A stretch of DNA of 53,053 nucleotides. Source: Microbacteriaceae bacterium. GTDB taxonomy: Bacteria > Actinomycetota > Actinomycetes > Actinomycetales > Microbacteriaceae. The notes beneath the pieces were generated by a model. That model made no database searches, was not told the DNA's origin, and saw only the letters and a program-made list of their open reading frames with translations. Location: assembly GCA_025464995.1 (NCBI GenBank), contig JAODMO010000035.1, positions 1 through 53,053 of the forward strand, given 5' to 3'. The position numbers and the translations under genes were made by a program. Positions within the stretch are counted from its first letter, which is position 1; each line of letters starts with the position of its first letter. This document shows positions 25,336-34,019 of this stretch, one piece after another.

Positions 25336-27854
25336 GCATCAGGGGAGCGGCGATCGACCTGCGGCTCGCGGCGCCGGCCGCGTCGGCATGGGCCGCGGCC
25401 GCGATCCTTGTGGGCCGGCCCCCGGCGGGCGCGGTGGTCGCGTTCGCCCTGTGGTGCGTCGGCGGGGCGCTCCTCGCCGGGGGATGGCTGCTTCGCCGCT
25501 CGGTGCGCACCGGTCGAGCGCACGCAACCCTCGTGACCGTCGCTGTGTGCTCGGTCGCCGCGGCCCTCGTGGCGACGGCCGTCGCGGTGCAGGCGCCCGC
25601 GCGTCGTCCGCAGGTGCTCGTCGACGCGGCGTCGACCGGTCGGCTCGTCACTCTCGAGGTGGTCACCAGTTCGACGCTCGTCTTCGACGACTCGCCCGGA
25701 TCGGACGACGGTTCCGTCGCCGACGGAGCGCCCACGACCGCGCAGCCGTCCGCTCCGAGCTCAGCGTCGTCCCGCCCGCGCGGCACCGGTCCACCGCGGA
25801 CGCCCCCGTTCGGCGCGACCATCACGGCGGCGTCGGCCGCCGGCGTGGGGTCCGGCCCTGCCGCCGCGGTGCGCGTGGGTGTGCCGGCGCTCGTGTTCGC
25901 GCAACCGCCGCCGGGACGGACCGGCATCGGCGCCCATCTCGTGGTGCGGGGCACCCTCGAGGAGGCCCGGCCGGGCGGCGACGTGGCGTTCCTCGTCTTC
26001 GCCTCGGGCTCCGCTCGGGTCGTCGCCGATCCTCCGTGGTTCCTCGACTGGGCGAACGGCCTGCGGGCCGGATTCGCGACCGCGGCCTCGCGCCTCCCGG
26101 GCGACGGCGGCGACCTGCTGCCCGGCCTCGCGATCGGCGACACCGCGGCGGTGAGCGCGAACCTCGACACCGCGATGAAGGCGAGCTCGTTGAGCCACCT
26201 GACGGCCGTGTCGGGGGCGAACTGCGCGGTCGTCGTCGGCCTCATCATGCTGCTGGGCGGCGCGGCGGGTCTCGGGCGACGGGCACGGATCGCGGCATCC
26301 GTCGTCGTGCTCGCGGCATTCGTCGTGCTCGTGACGCCTCAAGCGAGCGTCGTGCGGGCGGCCGTGATGGCGACCATCGTCCTGCTCGCGATGCTCGGCG
26401 GGCGCCCCGTCCGCGGCGTCCCGGTGCTGGGTCTCGCGGTCGTGGTCGTGCTCACCGGACAGCCGTGGTTGGCCCGCGACTACGGCTTCTCACTGTCGGT
26501 GCTCGCCACGGGCGGGCTGCTGGTGCTCGCCGGGCCGCTCACGCGCCTCCTGTCGGGTCTGCTGCCACGGGCGGTCGCCGTGGTCGTCGCGGTGCCCCTC
26601 GCCGCCCAACTGGCCTGCCAGCCGCTGCTCATCCTGCTCAACCCGACGCTGCCGCTCTACGGCGTGCTCGCCAACGTGCTCGCCGAGCCGGCCGCCCCCG
26701 TCGCCACGGTGATCGGCCTGCTGTCGTGCGTGCTGCTGCCCGTCGCTCCGCCTCTCGGCCAGCTGCTCGCGGCGGCGGCCTGGCTTCCCGCGGCATGGAT
26801 CGCCGCGGTCGCCGCCCTCTGCGCGCGGCTGCCGGGAGCCGCCATCCCGTGGCCCGGCGGTCTCGGCGGGGTCGTGTCGATGGCGGTTCCCACCGTGCTC
26901 CTGCTCGTGGCAGCGCTCGGCCCGGTCCGACGGCGCACCCGTGTGCTCGCGGCCGTCGTCGCCCTCGCTGTGCTGGCGGGTCTCGCGGGAGCGGCGACGG
27001 GCGATCGGCTGTCGCGTCGGCTCTCCATGCCGGCCGACTGGCAGATCGCGGTCTGCGAGATCGGCCAGGGCGACGCCGTGCTCGTGCGCAGCGCCGGGCT
27101 GGTCGCGCTCGTCGACACCGGTCCCGATACGGCGCTGCTCCGCTCGTGCCTCGAGACCCTCGGCATCGGGCGCATCGACCTCCTGGTGCTGAGCCACTTC
27201 GACCTCGACCACGTCGGCGGAACAGAGGCCGTCGTCGGCAGGAGCGACCGGGTGCTGCTCGGGCCCTCGGCGAACGCCACGGACGAGCGCCTCGTGAAGC
27301 GACTCATCGACGGCGGAGCCGCGGTCGAGCGCGTTCGTCGCGGCGATTCCGGCGTGCTCGGCGAGCTGAGGTGGCGCGTCCTGTGGCCGCGCGCCGGGCC
27401 GGGCGGAAGACCGTGGCAAACGGGAGAGACCGTCGGCGGTGTCGAACCGGGCAATGACGCGAGCGTGACAATCGCGTTCGACCCGGCGGGCACGTGCGCC
27501 GGCGGATGCCTCAGCTCGCTCTTCCTCGGAGACCTCGGCGAGCACGGCCAAGAGCGCGTTCTCGCGGCCGGCCCCGTACCGCGCGTCGACGTGGTCAAGG
27601 TCAGCCACCACGGCTCCGCCGACCAGTCGCCGCGCATGTACGAGAGCGCCTCGGCCACGGTCGGCGTCATCTCGGTGGGCGCCGACAACACCTACGGGCA
27701 TCCGACCGACCGCCTGCTCGACCTGCTCGCGGGCATCGGCACGACGGCGGTGCGCACCGACACCGACGGGCTCGTGCTGCTCTCCCCGGGCGGTGCACCC
27801 GGCGAAGTCGCCGAGTGGCGTGCGGCGGCGACTCGCGTCGGCGCGCGCGATTAG
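25332..27854 (+). CDS. comEC: DNA internalisation channel protein ComEC
   Basis: Polytopic membrane protein, 840 aa from the ATG overlapping the comEA stop; an upstream in-frame start lies inside comEA. It has an N-terminal membrane region with an extracytoplasmic soluble domain, a central competence domain (LSHLTAVSGANCAVVVGLI), and a C-terminal metallo-beta-lactamase-like domain with SHFDLDHVGG and VKVSHHGSADQS. It moves single-stranded DNA across the membrane. A Ser/Pro/Asp-rich insert of about 45 residues sits in the N-terminal soluble domain (around 120-165) and may be species-specific. Confidence 0.9.
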   Translation: MSIRGAAIDLRLAAPAASAWAAAAILVGRPPAGAVVAFALWCVGGALLAGGWLLRRSVRTGRAHATLVTVAVCSVAAALVATAVAVQAPARRPQVLVDAASTGRLVTLEVVTSSTLVFDDSPGSDDGSVADGAPTTAQPSAPSSASSRPRGTGPPRTPPFGATITAASAAGVGSGPAAAVRVGVPALVFAQPPPGRTGIGAHLVVRGTLEEARPGGDVAFLVFASGSARVVADPPWFLDWANGLRAGFATAASRLPGDGGDLLPGLAIGDTAAVSANLDTAMKASSLSHLTAVSGANCAVVVGLIMLLGGAAGLGRRARIAASVVVLAAFVVLVTPQASVVRAAVMATIVLLAMLGGRPVRGVPVLGLAVVVVLTGQPWLARDYGFSLSVLATGGLLVLAGPLTRLLSGLLPRAVAVVVAVPLAAQLACQPLLILLNPTLPLYGVLANVLAEPAAPVATVIGLLSCVLLPVAPPLGQLLAAAAWLPAAWIAAVAALCARLPGAAIPWPGGLGGVVSMAVPTVLLLVAALGPVRRRTRVLAAVVALAVLAGLAGAATGDRLSRRLSMPADWQIAVCEIGQGDAVLVRSAGLVALVDTGPDTALLRSCLETLGIGRIDLLVLSHFDLDHVGGTEAVVGRSDRVLLGPSANATDERLVKRLIDGGAAVERVRRGDSGVLGELRWRVLWPRAGPGGRPWQTGETVGGVEPGNDASVTIAFDPAGTCAGGCLSSLFLGDLGEHGQERVLAAGPVPRVDVVKVSHHGSADQSPRMYESASATVGVISVGADNTYGHPTDRLLDLLAGIGTTAVRTDTDGLVLLSPGGAPGEVAEWRAAATRVGARD

Positions 27855-27884
27855 GCTGGGAACGATTCGATCAGAGGGAGCACA

Positions 27885-28907
27885 GTGGCAGCCAGACCCG
27901 CCGCGGCCGGCAAGGCCAAGGTCGCCATCCCCCAACTCCCGTGGCACGCGGTGCGCCCGGCCCGGGTGGTGCTGGTGTCGGGCACCGAGGGCTTCCTCGC
28001 CGATCGCGCCATCCGTCTACTCCGCGACACCCTCCGCGTCGAAGACCCGAGCCTCGAACTCGGCGACATCGAGGCCGACCGCTACGCGCCCGGCGAGCTC
28101 GTGACGCTCGCGAGCCCGTCGCTGTTCGCCGAGCCTCGCTTCATCCGCGTCACCGGTGTCGAGAAGTGCACCGACGCGTTCATGACCGAGGTGCTGAGCT
28201 ACCTCGAGCACCCGGCAGACGACTGCTATCTCGTGCTGCGCCACGCCGGGGGAGTGCGCGGCAAGCGCATGCTCGACGCCATCCGCGGCGGCTTGGGCAA
28301 CGGCATCGAGATCGTCTGCGCCGACCTCAAGAAAGACTCGGAGAAGCTCGAATTCGCGGCGGCCGAGTTCCAGGCGGCGGGGCGCAGGGTGACGCCGGGC
28401 GCACTGCGCGCCCTCGTGTCGGCCTTCGCCGACGACCTCGCCGAGCTCGCGAGCGCGTGCCAGCAGCTGCTCGCCGACGCGAGCGAGGAGATCACCGAGG
28501 TCACGGTCGAGAAGTACTATTCGGGCCGCGTCGAGACGACCGCCTTCAAAGTGGCGGATGCCGCGATCGCCGGCCGCAACGGCGAGGCGCTGCTGCTCCT
28601 CCGCCACGCGCTCGCGTCGGGGGCCGATCCCGTGCCGATGCTCGCGGCGTTCGCCTCGAAGCTTCGCACCATGGCGAAGCTCTACAACGTGCGCGGAAGC
28701 GACGCGCAGCTGGCGCAGCAGTTCGGTCTCGCCCCGTGGCAGGTCAATCGCGCCCGCAAAGACCTGCAGGGGTGGAGTGACGACGGCCTCGGTCGTTCGA
28801 TCGAGCTGCTCGCCGACACCGACGCGCAGATCAAGGGCGGCGGGCGCGACCCGGTGTACGCCCTCGAACGCATGGTGGGCATCGTCGCGAGGCGCGGCGG
28901 GAGCTGA
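27885..28907 (+). CDS. holA: DNA polymerase III subunit delta
   Basis: Clamp-loader subunit delta, 340 aa, an AAA+-like protein that opens the beta sliding clamp. The start is GTG with a GAGGGAG ribosome binding site about 6 nt before it. Family features are VVLVSGTEGFLADRAI near the N-terminus, SLFAEPRFIRVTGVEK, and the C-terminal collar region (LYNVRGSDAQLAQQFGLAPWQVNRARKD). The order comEA-comEC-holA-rpsT is common in Gram-positives. It converges on rpsT. Confidence 0.93.
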   Translation: MAARPAAAGKAKVAIPQLPWHAVRPARVVLVSGTEGFLADRAIRLLRDTLRVEDPSLELGDIEADRYAPGELVTLASPSLFAEPRFIRVTGVEKCTDAFMTEVLSYLEHPADDCYLVLRHAGGVRGKRMLDAIRGGLGNGIEIVCADLKKDSEKLEFAAAEFQAAGRRVTPGALRALVSAFADDLAELASACQQLLADASEEITEVTVEKYYSGRVETTAFKVADAAIAGRNGEALLLLRHALASGADPVPMLAAFASKLRTMAKLYNVRGSDAQLAQQFGLAPWQVNRARKDLQGWSDDGLGRSIELLADTDAQIKGGGRDPVYALERMVGIVARRGGS

Positions 28908-29046
28908 CAGGACCGCCGGTCGCGTAAGGCCGTCGACGGCCGCTATCGAGACCCAGCGGCGAACGTTGCCGCCTCGCTCGCAGGCTCGCTCGGCGCTGGG
29001 GTCGCGGATTGGCTGGCGCGATTCCCCTAGCTCCACCGCGCAGCAA

Positions 29047-29078
29047 AAAGCCCCCTCCGCGTTCGCGGAGGGGGCTTT
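29047..29078. terminator. Bidirectional rho-independent terminator between holA and rpsT
   Basis: A 15-bp perfect stem AAAGCCCCCTCCGCG / CGCGGAGGGGGCTTT with a 2-nt loop, A-rich on one side and T-containing on the other. It lies 14 bp beyond the rpsT stop and also faces holA. Confidence 0.85.
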
Positions 29079-29092
29079 CGGAAACCGGACGC

Positions 29093-29353
29093 TTAGAGCG
29101 CTGCGACCTGCTTGGCGATGGCCGACTTCTTGTTGGCGGCCTGGTTCTTGTGGATGACGCCCTTGCTGGCGGCCTTGTCGAGCTTCTTCGCTGCGACGAG
29201 GAGCGTCGCGACTGCGAGGTCCTTGTCGCCAGCGGTGACCGCGGCGCGAACGCTGCGGATCGCGGTCTTGACCTCGCTCTTGACGGCCTTGTTGCGGTCC
29301 TGCGACTTCTTGTTGGTGCCGATGCGCTTGATCTGCGACTTGATGTTTGCCAC
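29093..29353 (-). CDS. rpsT: 30S ribosomal protein S20
   Basis: Primary 16S rRNA-binding protein, 86 aa. It starts [18 protein letters not shown] and ends in the AIAKQVAAL helix. The GTG at 29353 is chosen because AAGAAGG lies at proper distance upstream and it gives the standard N-terminus; the longer frame adds 42 unconserved residues. It is strongly Lys/Arg-rich, as expected. A strong terminator follows the gene. Confidence 0.96.
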   Translation of the reverse strand: MANIKSQIKRIGTNKKSQDRNKAVKSEVKTAIRSVRAAVTAGDKDLAVATLLVAAKKLDKAASKGVIHKNQAANKKSAIAKQVAAL

Positions 29354-29548
29354 GAAATTTACCTTCTTGTTGTAGATCTGACGGTGTAAGAGAATCTGCA
29401 GGAGCCATCCGGCGAGATGCGCCCTGCGAGGCGGTCGAGCACGAGAACCAGTTCTCCATCCTCGGCCGCTCATATGCAATAGAGGGTTGCACGGAAGCCA
29501 ACAGGCAACGTTACCAGTTATCGAACGAATCGAGCAATCAACGCCCCG

Positions 29549-30289
29549 TCAACGTCGCTCCGCCGACGCCGACGACTGTATCGCCTCGAGCAGCACCTCC
29601 GTGAAGGCGACGGGCTGGGCGAGGCTCACCATGTGGGTCGCGCGCGGGATCCGCACGAGGGTGCCCCGGCGGGTCGCGGCGAGGAATCGGCGCTCCTGCA
29701 GGCGGATGTGGTCGAGCGTGCCGTTGACGAGCCACACCGGCACGTCGATGCGGGAGAGGGCCTGCACCATCCGGATGCCGCGGAGCTCGCGCAGCACGTC
29801 CTGCATGACCTCGAGCGCCACCCCGCCGGAGATGACGTCGTTCGCCAGCTCCGGATCGCGGATCGTGAGCCGCACGAGGGTGTTGTTGAGTGAGAGACCT
29901 CGATCGGGAAACCGGTGGATCGCGGCCGCTCCGACGCGCCATCCGTCGAGGATCACCCGGGAGGGTTGCGTGCCGCAGCTCGCAGCGAGGATGCCGGTCA
30001 CACCGCGGGGCTCCTCGGCCGCCCAGTGTGCAGCGAGGTATCCGCCGAGAGAGAACCCGCACAGGAACACGTCGCCGTCCGCCCGGGCGACGGCGTCGTC
30101 GACCGTCGCGACGCCGCTCTCGAGTGTGAAGCGCTCGTCCATTCGCGAGCCGTGCCCCGGCAGGTCGGGAGCGATGACCCGGAAGCCGCGCCCCTCGAGC
30201 GCGAGCACCTGGTGACGCCACATGGTGTGGCTCGTACGGAGGCCGTGTACCAGCACCACCGTCGTGGGCGGGCTCGCTGAACCGGTCAT
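29549..30289 (-). CDS. Alpha/beta hydrolase
   Basis: 246-aa serine hydrolase. VVLVHG (oxyanion) is at 11-16, PDLPGHGS follows, the nucleophile elbow GFSLGG has Ser at 80, and the catalytic His is probably that in RATHMVSL near residue 219. The ATG at 30289 is supported by a TACGCT box 6 nt upstream; a longer frame would run into the divergent aminotransferase gene. The substrate is unknown. It ends 195 bp before rpsT; that gap should hold the rpsT promoter. Confidence 0.82.
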   Translation of the reverse strand: MTGSASPPTTVVLVHGLRTSHTMWRHQVLALEGRGFRVIAPDLPGHGSRMDERFTLESGVATVDDAVARADGDVFLCGFSLGGYLAAHWAAEEPRGVTGILAASCGTQPSRVILDGWRVGAAAIHRFPDRGLSLNNTLVRLTIRDPELANDVISGGVALEVMQDVLRELRGIRMVQALSRIDVPVWLVNGTLDHIRLQERRFLAATRRGTLVRIPRATHMVSLAQPVAFTEVLLEAIQSSASAERR

Positions 30290-30295
30290 GGCGCA

Positions 30296-30301
30296 AGCGT
30301 A
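30296..30301 (-). promoter_or_regulatory. -10 box of the second alpha/beta hydrolase (leaderless)
   Basis: Minus-strand TACGCT, 6 nt, then ATG at 30289. It lies one base away from the facing -10 box of the divergent aminotransferase gene. Confidence 0.55.
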
Positions 30302-30302
30302 A

Positions 30303-30308
30303 TAGCCT
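30303..30308 (+). promoter_or_regulatory. -10 box of the aminotransferase gene (leaderless)
   Basis: TAGCCT, then GAGTGC, then ATG at 30315. The two divergent start codons are only 25 bp apart. Confidence 0.55.
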
Positions 30309-30314
30309 GAGTGC

Positions 30315-31481
30315 ATGCCGCACCTCGCCCCGCACATCGATACGGTCCCGGGCTCCGGCATCCGTCACATCTTCGAGATGTCCACGAAGCTCGACGGGAT
30401 CATCTCGCTCGTCATCGGCGAACCGGATGTCGCGGTCGCGGGTCACATCGCCGATGCGGCGAAGCACGCCTGGGACACCGATGCGACCAACTACACGCCG
30501 AACGGCGGCATAGCCCCGCTGCGGGCCGCGATCGTCGACAAGCTCCAGCGTGAGAACAACATGTTCGTCGACGTCGAGCGGGTCTGGGTGACGGTCGGCG
30601 CGACGCAGGCCCTCTACCAGGCCATGACGCTCACGCTCGCGGCCGGCGACGAGGTGCTCATCCCCGACCCCGGGTACACGACGTTCACGATGGGGGTGCG
30701 GATGCTGGACGCCCACCCGATCCCCTACCCGCTCGCCCCCGAGCGTGGTTTCCTGCCCGACATCGACGAGCTCGAGCGTCTCGTCACCGACCGCACCCGC
30801 GTTCTCATCGTCAACTCGCCGTCGAACCCGCTCGGCTCGATCTTCCCCGAGCGCGTGCTGCGCGAACTGCTCGACTTCGCGCGTCGCCACGACCTGTGGA
30901 TCATCAGCGACGAGGTCTACGAGTACTTCACCTACGGCGAGAAGCACGTGAGCATCGCGAGCCTCGACGCCGACAACCGCGTGTTCACCGCCTTCTCCCT
31001 CTCCAAGACCTACGCGATGACGGGCGTCCGCGTCGGCTACCTCGTGACGCCTCCCGGGCTCGCGGCCACGATGCGGTCGGTGCAGGAGGCGACGATCAGC
31101 TGCGTCAGCACACCCGCGCAGTTCGCGGCCGTCGCCGCCATCACGGGCGACCACTCGCCGGTCGCGGCCGCGAAGGCCCATTACCGGGCGAACCTCATCG
31201 CCGCCACCGCGCAGCTCGATCGCCGCGGCATCCGCTACCTGCCGCCGACCGGGGCGTTCTATCTCTGGATCGATGTGGGGCACGTGAGTGCGGGCGACGT
31301 CGCGACGTGGGCGGAGGGCTTCCTTCTCGAGAAGCGTGTCGCCGTGGCGCCCGGGAGCGCGTTCGGGCGGTCTGGCGAGGGCTGGATCCGCGTCTGCCTC
31401 GCCCTCGACGAAGCGGAACTGCTCGAGGGACTCGGCCGCATCCCGGCACCGGGTGACGCGCCGGCCGGAGCAGCGCTGTGA
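30315..31481 (+). CDS. PLP-dependent aminotransferase, class I/II
   Basis: Fold-type I aminotransferase, 388 aa. The substrate-binding NSPSNPLG motif and the PLP lysine K231 in FSLSKTYAMTGVRVGYL are intact; a C-terminal Arg lies in GEGWIRVCLA. It resembles aspartate- or alanine-type aminotransferases; the exact amino donor is not clear. It overlaps the following epimerase gene by 4 bp (GTGA), so the two are co-transcribed. Confidence 0.87.
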   Translation: MPHLAPHIDTVPGSGIRHIFEMSTKLDGIISLVIGEPDVAVAGHIADAAKHAWDTDATNYTPNGGIAPLRAAIVDKLQRENNMFVDVERVWVTVGATQALYQAMTLTLAAGDEVLIPDPGYTTFTMGVRMLDAHPIPYPLAPERGFLPDIDELERLVTDRTRVLIVNSPSNPLGSIFPERVLRELLDFARRHDLWIISDEVYEYFTYGEKHVSIASLDADNRVFTAFSLSKTYAMTGVRVGYLVTPPGLAATMRSVQEATISCVSTPAQFAAVAAITGDHSPVAAAKAHYRANLIAATAQLDRRGIRYLPPTGAFYLWIDVGHVSAGDVATWAEGFLLEKRVAVAPGSAFGRSGEGWIRVCLALDEAELLEGLGRIPAPGDAPAGAAL

Positions 31482-32416
31482 CCGGTCGACGCGTCGTGAT
31501 CGCGGGGGCGAGCGGTTTCATGGGGCAGTACTTCGCGCGCCGCTTCCGCGCCGACGGCGACACGGTCGTCACCGTCGGGCGGTCGGGCTCCGACGTCCGC
31601 TGGGGTGACACCCTTGCGCTGCGGGCCGCGATCGACGGCGCCGACCTGCTGCTCAACCTCGCGGGCAAGAACGTGAACACGCGCTACACGGAGAAGAACC
31701 GTGCGGCGATCTTCAGCTCGCGCCTCCTCACGACCGCGGAGCTGGGGCGCGCCGTCGAGGCCGTGCAGAGCCCGCCGGCGCTGTGGCTCAACTCGAGCAC
31801 CGCGACGATCTACCGCCACGCCGACGACCGCCCGATGACCGACGAAGACGGCCAGGTCGGCAACGGCTTCTCCGTCAACGTCGCCACGGCGTGGGAGCGC
31901 GAGTTCTTCGCCCACTCCCGTGCCGGCGTGCGCCAGGTCGCGCTGCGCATGGCGATCGTGCTCGGCGACGGTTCGGCGCTCACGCCGCTCCTGGCGCTCA
32001 CGCGGGTCGGGCTCGGCGGTGCGCAGTTCGGCGGCAAGACGCGCGGCGCCCGGCAGATGTTCTCGTGGGTGCACATCGACGACGTCTACCGCGCCATCCG
32101 TTTTCTCGAGCAGCGGCCCGACATCGAGGGTCCGATCAACGTCGCGGCACCGCATCCGGTGCCCAACCGCGAGCTCATGGCGACGCTCCGCCGGGTGCTC
32201 GGTGTGCGGATCGGGGTGCCGCTCCACCGCTGGATGCTCGAGGTCGGCGCCGTGCTCATCCACACCGAGACCGAACTGCTGCTCAAGAGCCGCTGGGTGC
32301 TGCCGACCCGGCTCGAGGCGGACGGGTTCGAGTTCGAGCATCCCGACCTCGAGGGCGCGGTGCGCGACATCACCGGGCGGCCGTCGCCGGTCGTGCCTGC
32401 CTCGACCCTGCCCTGA
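31478..32416 (+). CDS. TIGR01777-type NAD-dependent epimerase/dehydratase family protein
   Basis: Extended SDR-like protein, 312 aa. The N-terminal nucleotide-binding motif is GASGFMGQYFARRF, NLAGKNVNTRYTEKNR is typical of the TIGR01777 group, and the C-terminal DUF1731-like part includes FSWVHIDDVYRAIRFL and INVAAPHPVPNREL. The start is a GTG overlapping the aminotransferase stop. Its biochemical role is not established. A function shared with the aminotransferase is only suggested by their coupling. Confidence 0.85.
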   Translation: MTGRRVVIAGASGFMGQYFARRFRADGDTVVTVGRSGSDVRWGDTLALRAAIDGADLLLNLAGKNVNTRYTEKNRAAIFSSRLLTTAELGRAVEAVQSPPALWLNSSTATIYRHADDRPMTDEDGQVGNGFSVNVATAWEREFFAHSRAGVRQVALRMAIVLGDGSALTPLLALTRVGLGGAQFGGKTRGARQMFSWVHIDDVYRAIRFLEQRPDIEGPINVAAPHPVPNRELMATLRRVLGVRIGVPLHRWMLEVGAVLIHTETELLLKSRWVLPTRLEADGFEFEHPDLEGAVRDITGRPSPVVPASTLP

Positions 32417-32463
32417 GGCGAATGTCGGGGGTTTCCCGGCTGGCGGGGCGGATGCCGCGTTCC

Positions 32464-32469
32464 TAGCCT
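32464..32469 (+). promoter_or_regulatory. -10 box before the ATC-start small gene
   Basis: TAGCCT, then TGAGGC, then ATC at 32476. The same box and spacing precede normal ATG starts elsewhere in the window. Confidence 0.4.
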
Positions 32470-32475
32470 TGAGGC

Positions 32476-32700
32476 ATCACCTCTCAGACGCTTCCCGACA
32501 CCGGCACACTCCCCGCCGCGGCGACCGCGGTCTCCTCCGACGCGAAGAACCTCAGCGACATCGCCTTCATCTTCGGGTTGACGTGGTTGCTCCTCGGCCA
32601 GACGTTCCTCGTTCCCATCGCCGCGATCGTCGTCGGCGTCATCGGCTACCGCCGCAAACGGGCCGGCCACGCCCTCGCGGTGCGGGCACCGGTTGAACGA
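32476..32700 (+). CDS. Possible small membrane protein with an ATC start; 3' end uncertain
   Basis: From ATC at 32476 the frame reads a polar N-terminus (TSQTLPDTGTLPAAATAVSS), then a membrane segment (about residues 30-56, FIFGLTWLLLGQTFLV...), then GYRRKRAGHALAV. Composition looks like a real small membrane protein. The start is inferred from a leaderless -10 box 6 nt upstream, since no ATG or GTG is available. The frame has no stop before it enters the terminator and antisense part of the next gene, so either a +1 shift (TGA at 32694) ended it or it is damaged. Moderate to low confidence. Confidence 0.35.
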
Positions 32701-32704
32701 CCGA

Positions 32705-32734
32705 GGGGCTCGAGACCTGTCGGTCTCGAGCCCC
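32705..32734. terminator. Terminator of the surface-protein gene
   Basis: A perfect 13-bp stem GGGGCTCGAGACC / GGTCTCGAGCCCC with a 4-nt loop, 17 bp beyond the stop of the minus-strand surface-protein gene. It is also in position to end transcripts from the left. Confidence 0.75.
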
Positions 32735-32750
32735 CCGGACGTCGTTGGTG

Positions 32751-33827
32751 CTACGCCTTCGCGGAGCGGCGACGCAGTGCGACGACGCCGAGCGCGGAGC
32801 CGGCGAGCAGCAGCACGCCGGCGGCGATAACGCCGCCCGTGAGGTCGGTGCCGGTCGCGGCGAGGCGCGGGGCTGCCGAGGTTGCGGCGGGGGCGGCGGC
32901 GGGCGGGTTCGCGGTGATCTGGAACGGGAACTCGATGAAGAACCCGCTGTCGCCACCGAAGGCGGCGGAGAAGTTCGCTCCGGGCTCGGTGACGAAGTCC
33001 GGCGAACCCTTGACCGTGAATGTGAAGTTGCCGTTGACGTCGGCAACGCCGTCCTCGGAGATGATGCCGGCGCCGAAGTCGCTGCGACCCGAGGTGATGA
33101 CGCGCTCGTTCGGCACGAAGCCGGACAGCGTGAACGTGACTCCGGTGGCGTCGAACTGCTGCTGCGTCACGGTCGTCGCCGACTGGGTCCCCGTGGGTGC
33201 CGCGCGGAACAGGTGCGTGTTGCCGGCGAACATGATCTGCGAGATCGAGCCCGTCTGGCCGTTGCCGACCGCTGCGCCGAAGCCGAGGATCTCGTAGCCG
33301 GCGGCTCCGTCGTCGAGAGCCGCCTCGAACTCGGCGAGCGTCGCCGTCGCGCCCGGGGCGTAGGCGCCGAGCTGCTGGCTCGTGGTCCAGGCGGCGGACT
33401 GGTCGAAGAAGGGCGCGCCCGGCACGGTCGCGCCCACGGGGCGAAGCGTCGTGAACTGCTCGTCGGCCTCGCCCGGCTCGCCGAACACGGGGATCTGGAA
33501 CGTGGCGACGCCACGCGTGACGTACACGCGTGCGCTGTCGACGAGGTCGGTCAGGTCGCCGGTCACGGGAGTGCCGTTGAGCACCTGGTAGGTGCTCGTG
33601 GGAATCGGGAGGGCGGCGATGGTGAGCCCATACACCGCGTCGCTGCTCGAGGTGCCGGTGCTGCCGGCGCCCGTGAACCATCCGGCCGCGTACGGGGCAG
33701 TCTCGGCCGGGAACGGCGCGGCGGGAGCCACGATGTCGGCGGCGTTGGCGGGTGCCGCGAATGCGAACGCCGAAGCGCCAATCAGGGCTACGCCACCGGC
33801 GGCGGCGAGGATGCGATGCAGTTTCAC
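32751..33827 (-). CDS. Secreted, sortase-anchored surface protein (LAATG motif)
   Basis: 358 aa. A signal peptide occupies about 1-29, ending in AAPANAAD. The mature part is Ala/Thr/Gly-rich with beta-strand character and no catalytic motif I recognise. The C-terminus has LAATG at about 322-326, then a hydrophobic helix and RRRSAKA, the layout of a cell-wall sorting signal; LAXTG is used by class E sortases in high-GC Gram-positives. No sortase gene is in the window. The function is probably adhesion or wall structure, but this is inference. Confidence 0.78.
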   Translation of the reverse strand: MKLHRILAAAGGVALIGASAFAFAAPANAADIVAPAAPFPAETAPYAAGWFTGAGSTGTSSSDAVYGLTIAALPIPTSTYQVLNGTPVTGDLTDLVDSARVYVTRGVATFQIPVFGEPGEADEQFTTLRPVGATVPGAPFFDQSAAWTTSQQLGAYAPGATATLAEFEAALDDGAAGYEILGFGAAVGNGQTGSISQIMFAGNTHLFRAAPTGTQSATTVTQQQFDATGVTFTLSGFVPNERVITSGRSDFGAGIISEDGVADVNGNFTFTVKGSPDFVTEPGANFSAAFGGDSGFFIEFPFQITANPPAAAPAATSAAPRLAATGTDLTGGVIAAGVLLLAGSALGVVALRRRSAKA

Positions 33828-34006
33828 GACAGTTCCATTCGTATGGGAGCAGAGTTCGGCTCAGAGACCGAGTCGGCTCAGCCTATAGCCGAAGCGCCGG
33901 TTTCCCGAGGATTTCGCAAAGATCTGTTGTGAATCTCACATCGCCGTGTTCGGCGCCCCCACGCGGGGCCCCGGCGCGACCGCACCCGGCGACGCCCCTC
34001 TCGTGG

Positions 34007-34012
34007 GAGAAT
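34007..34012 (+). promoter_or_regulatory. Possible -10 box of lepA (GAGAAT type)
   Basis: GAGAAT, 7 nt, then ATG at 34020. GAGAAT at this place also occurs before hemW and the TRIC gene. GGGAGA here could also serve as the ribosome binding site for 34020. Confidence 0.35.
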
Positions 34013-34019
34013 GGCACAA

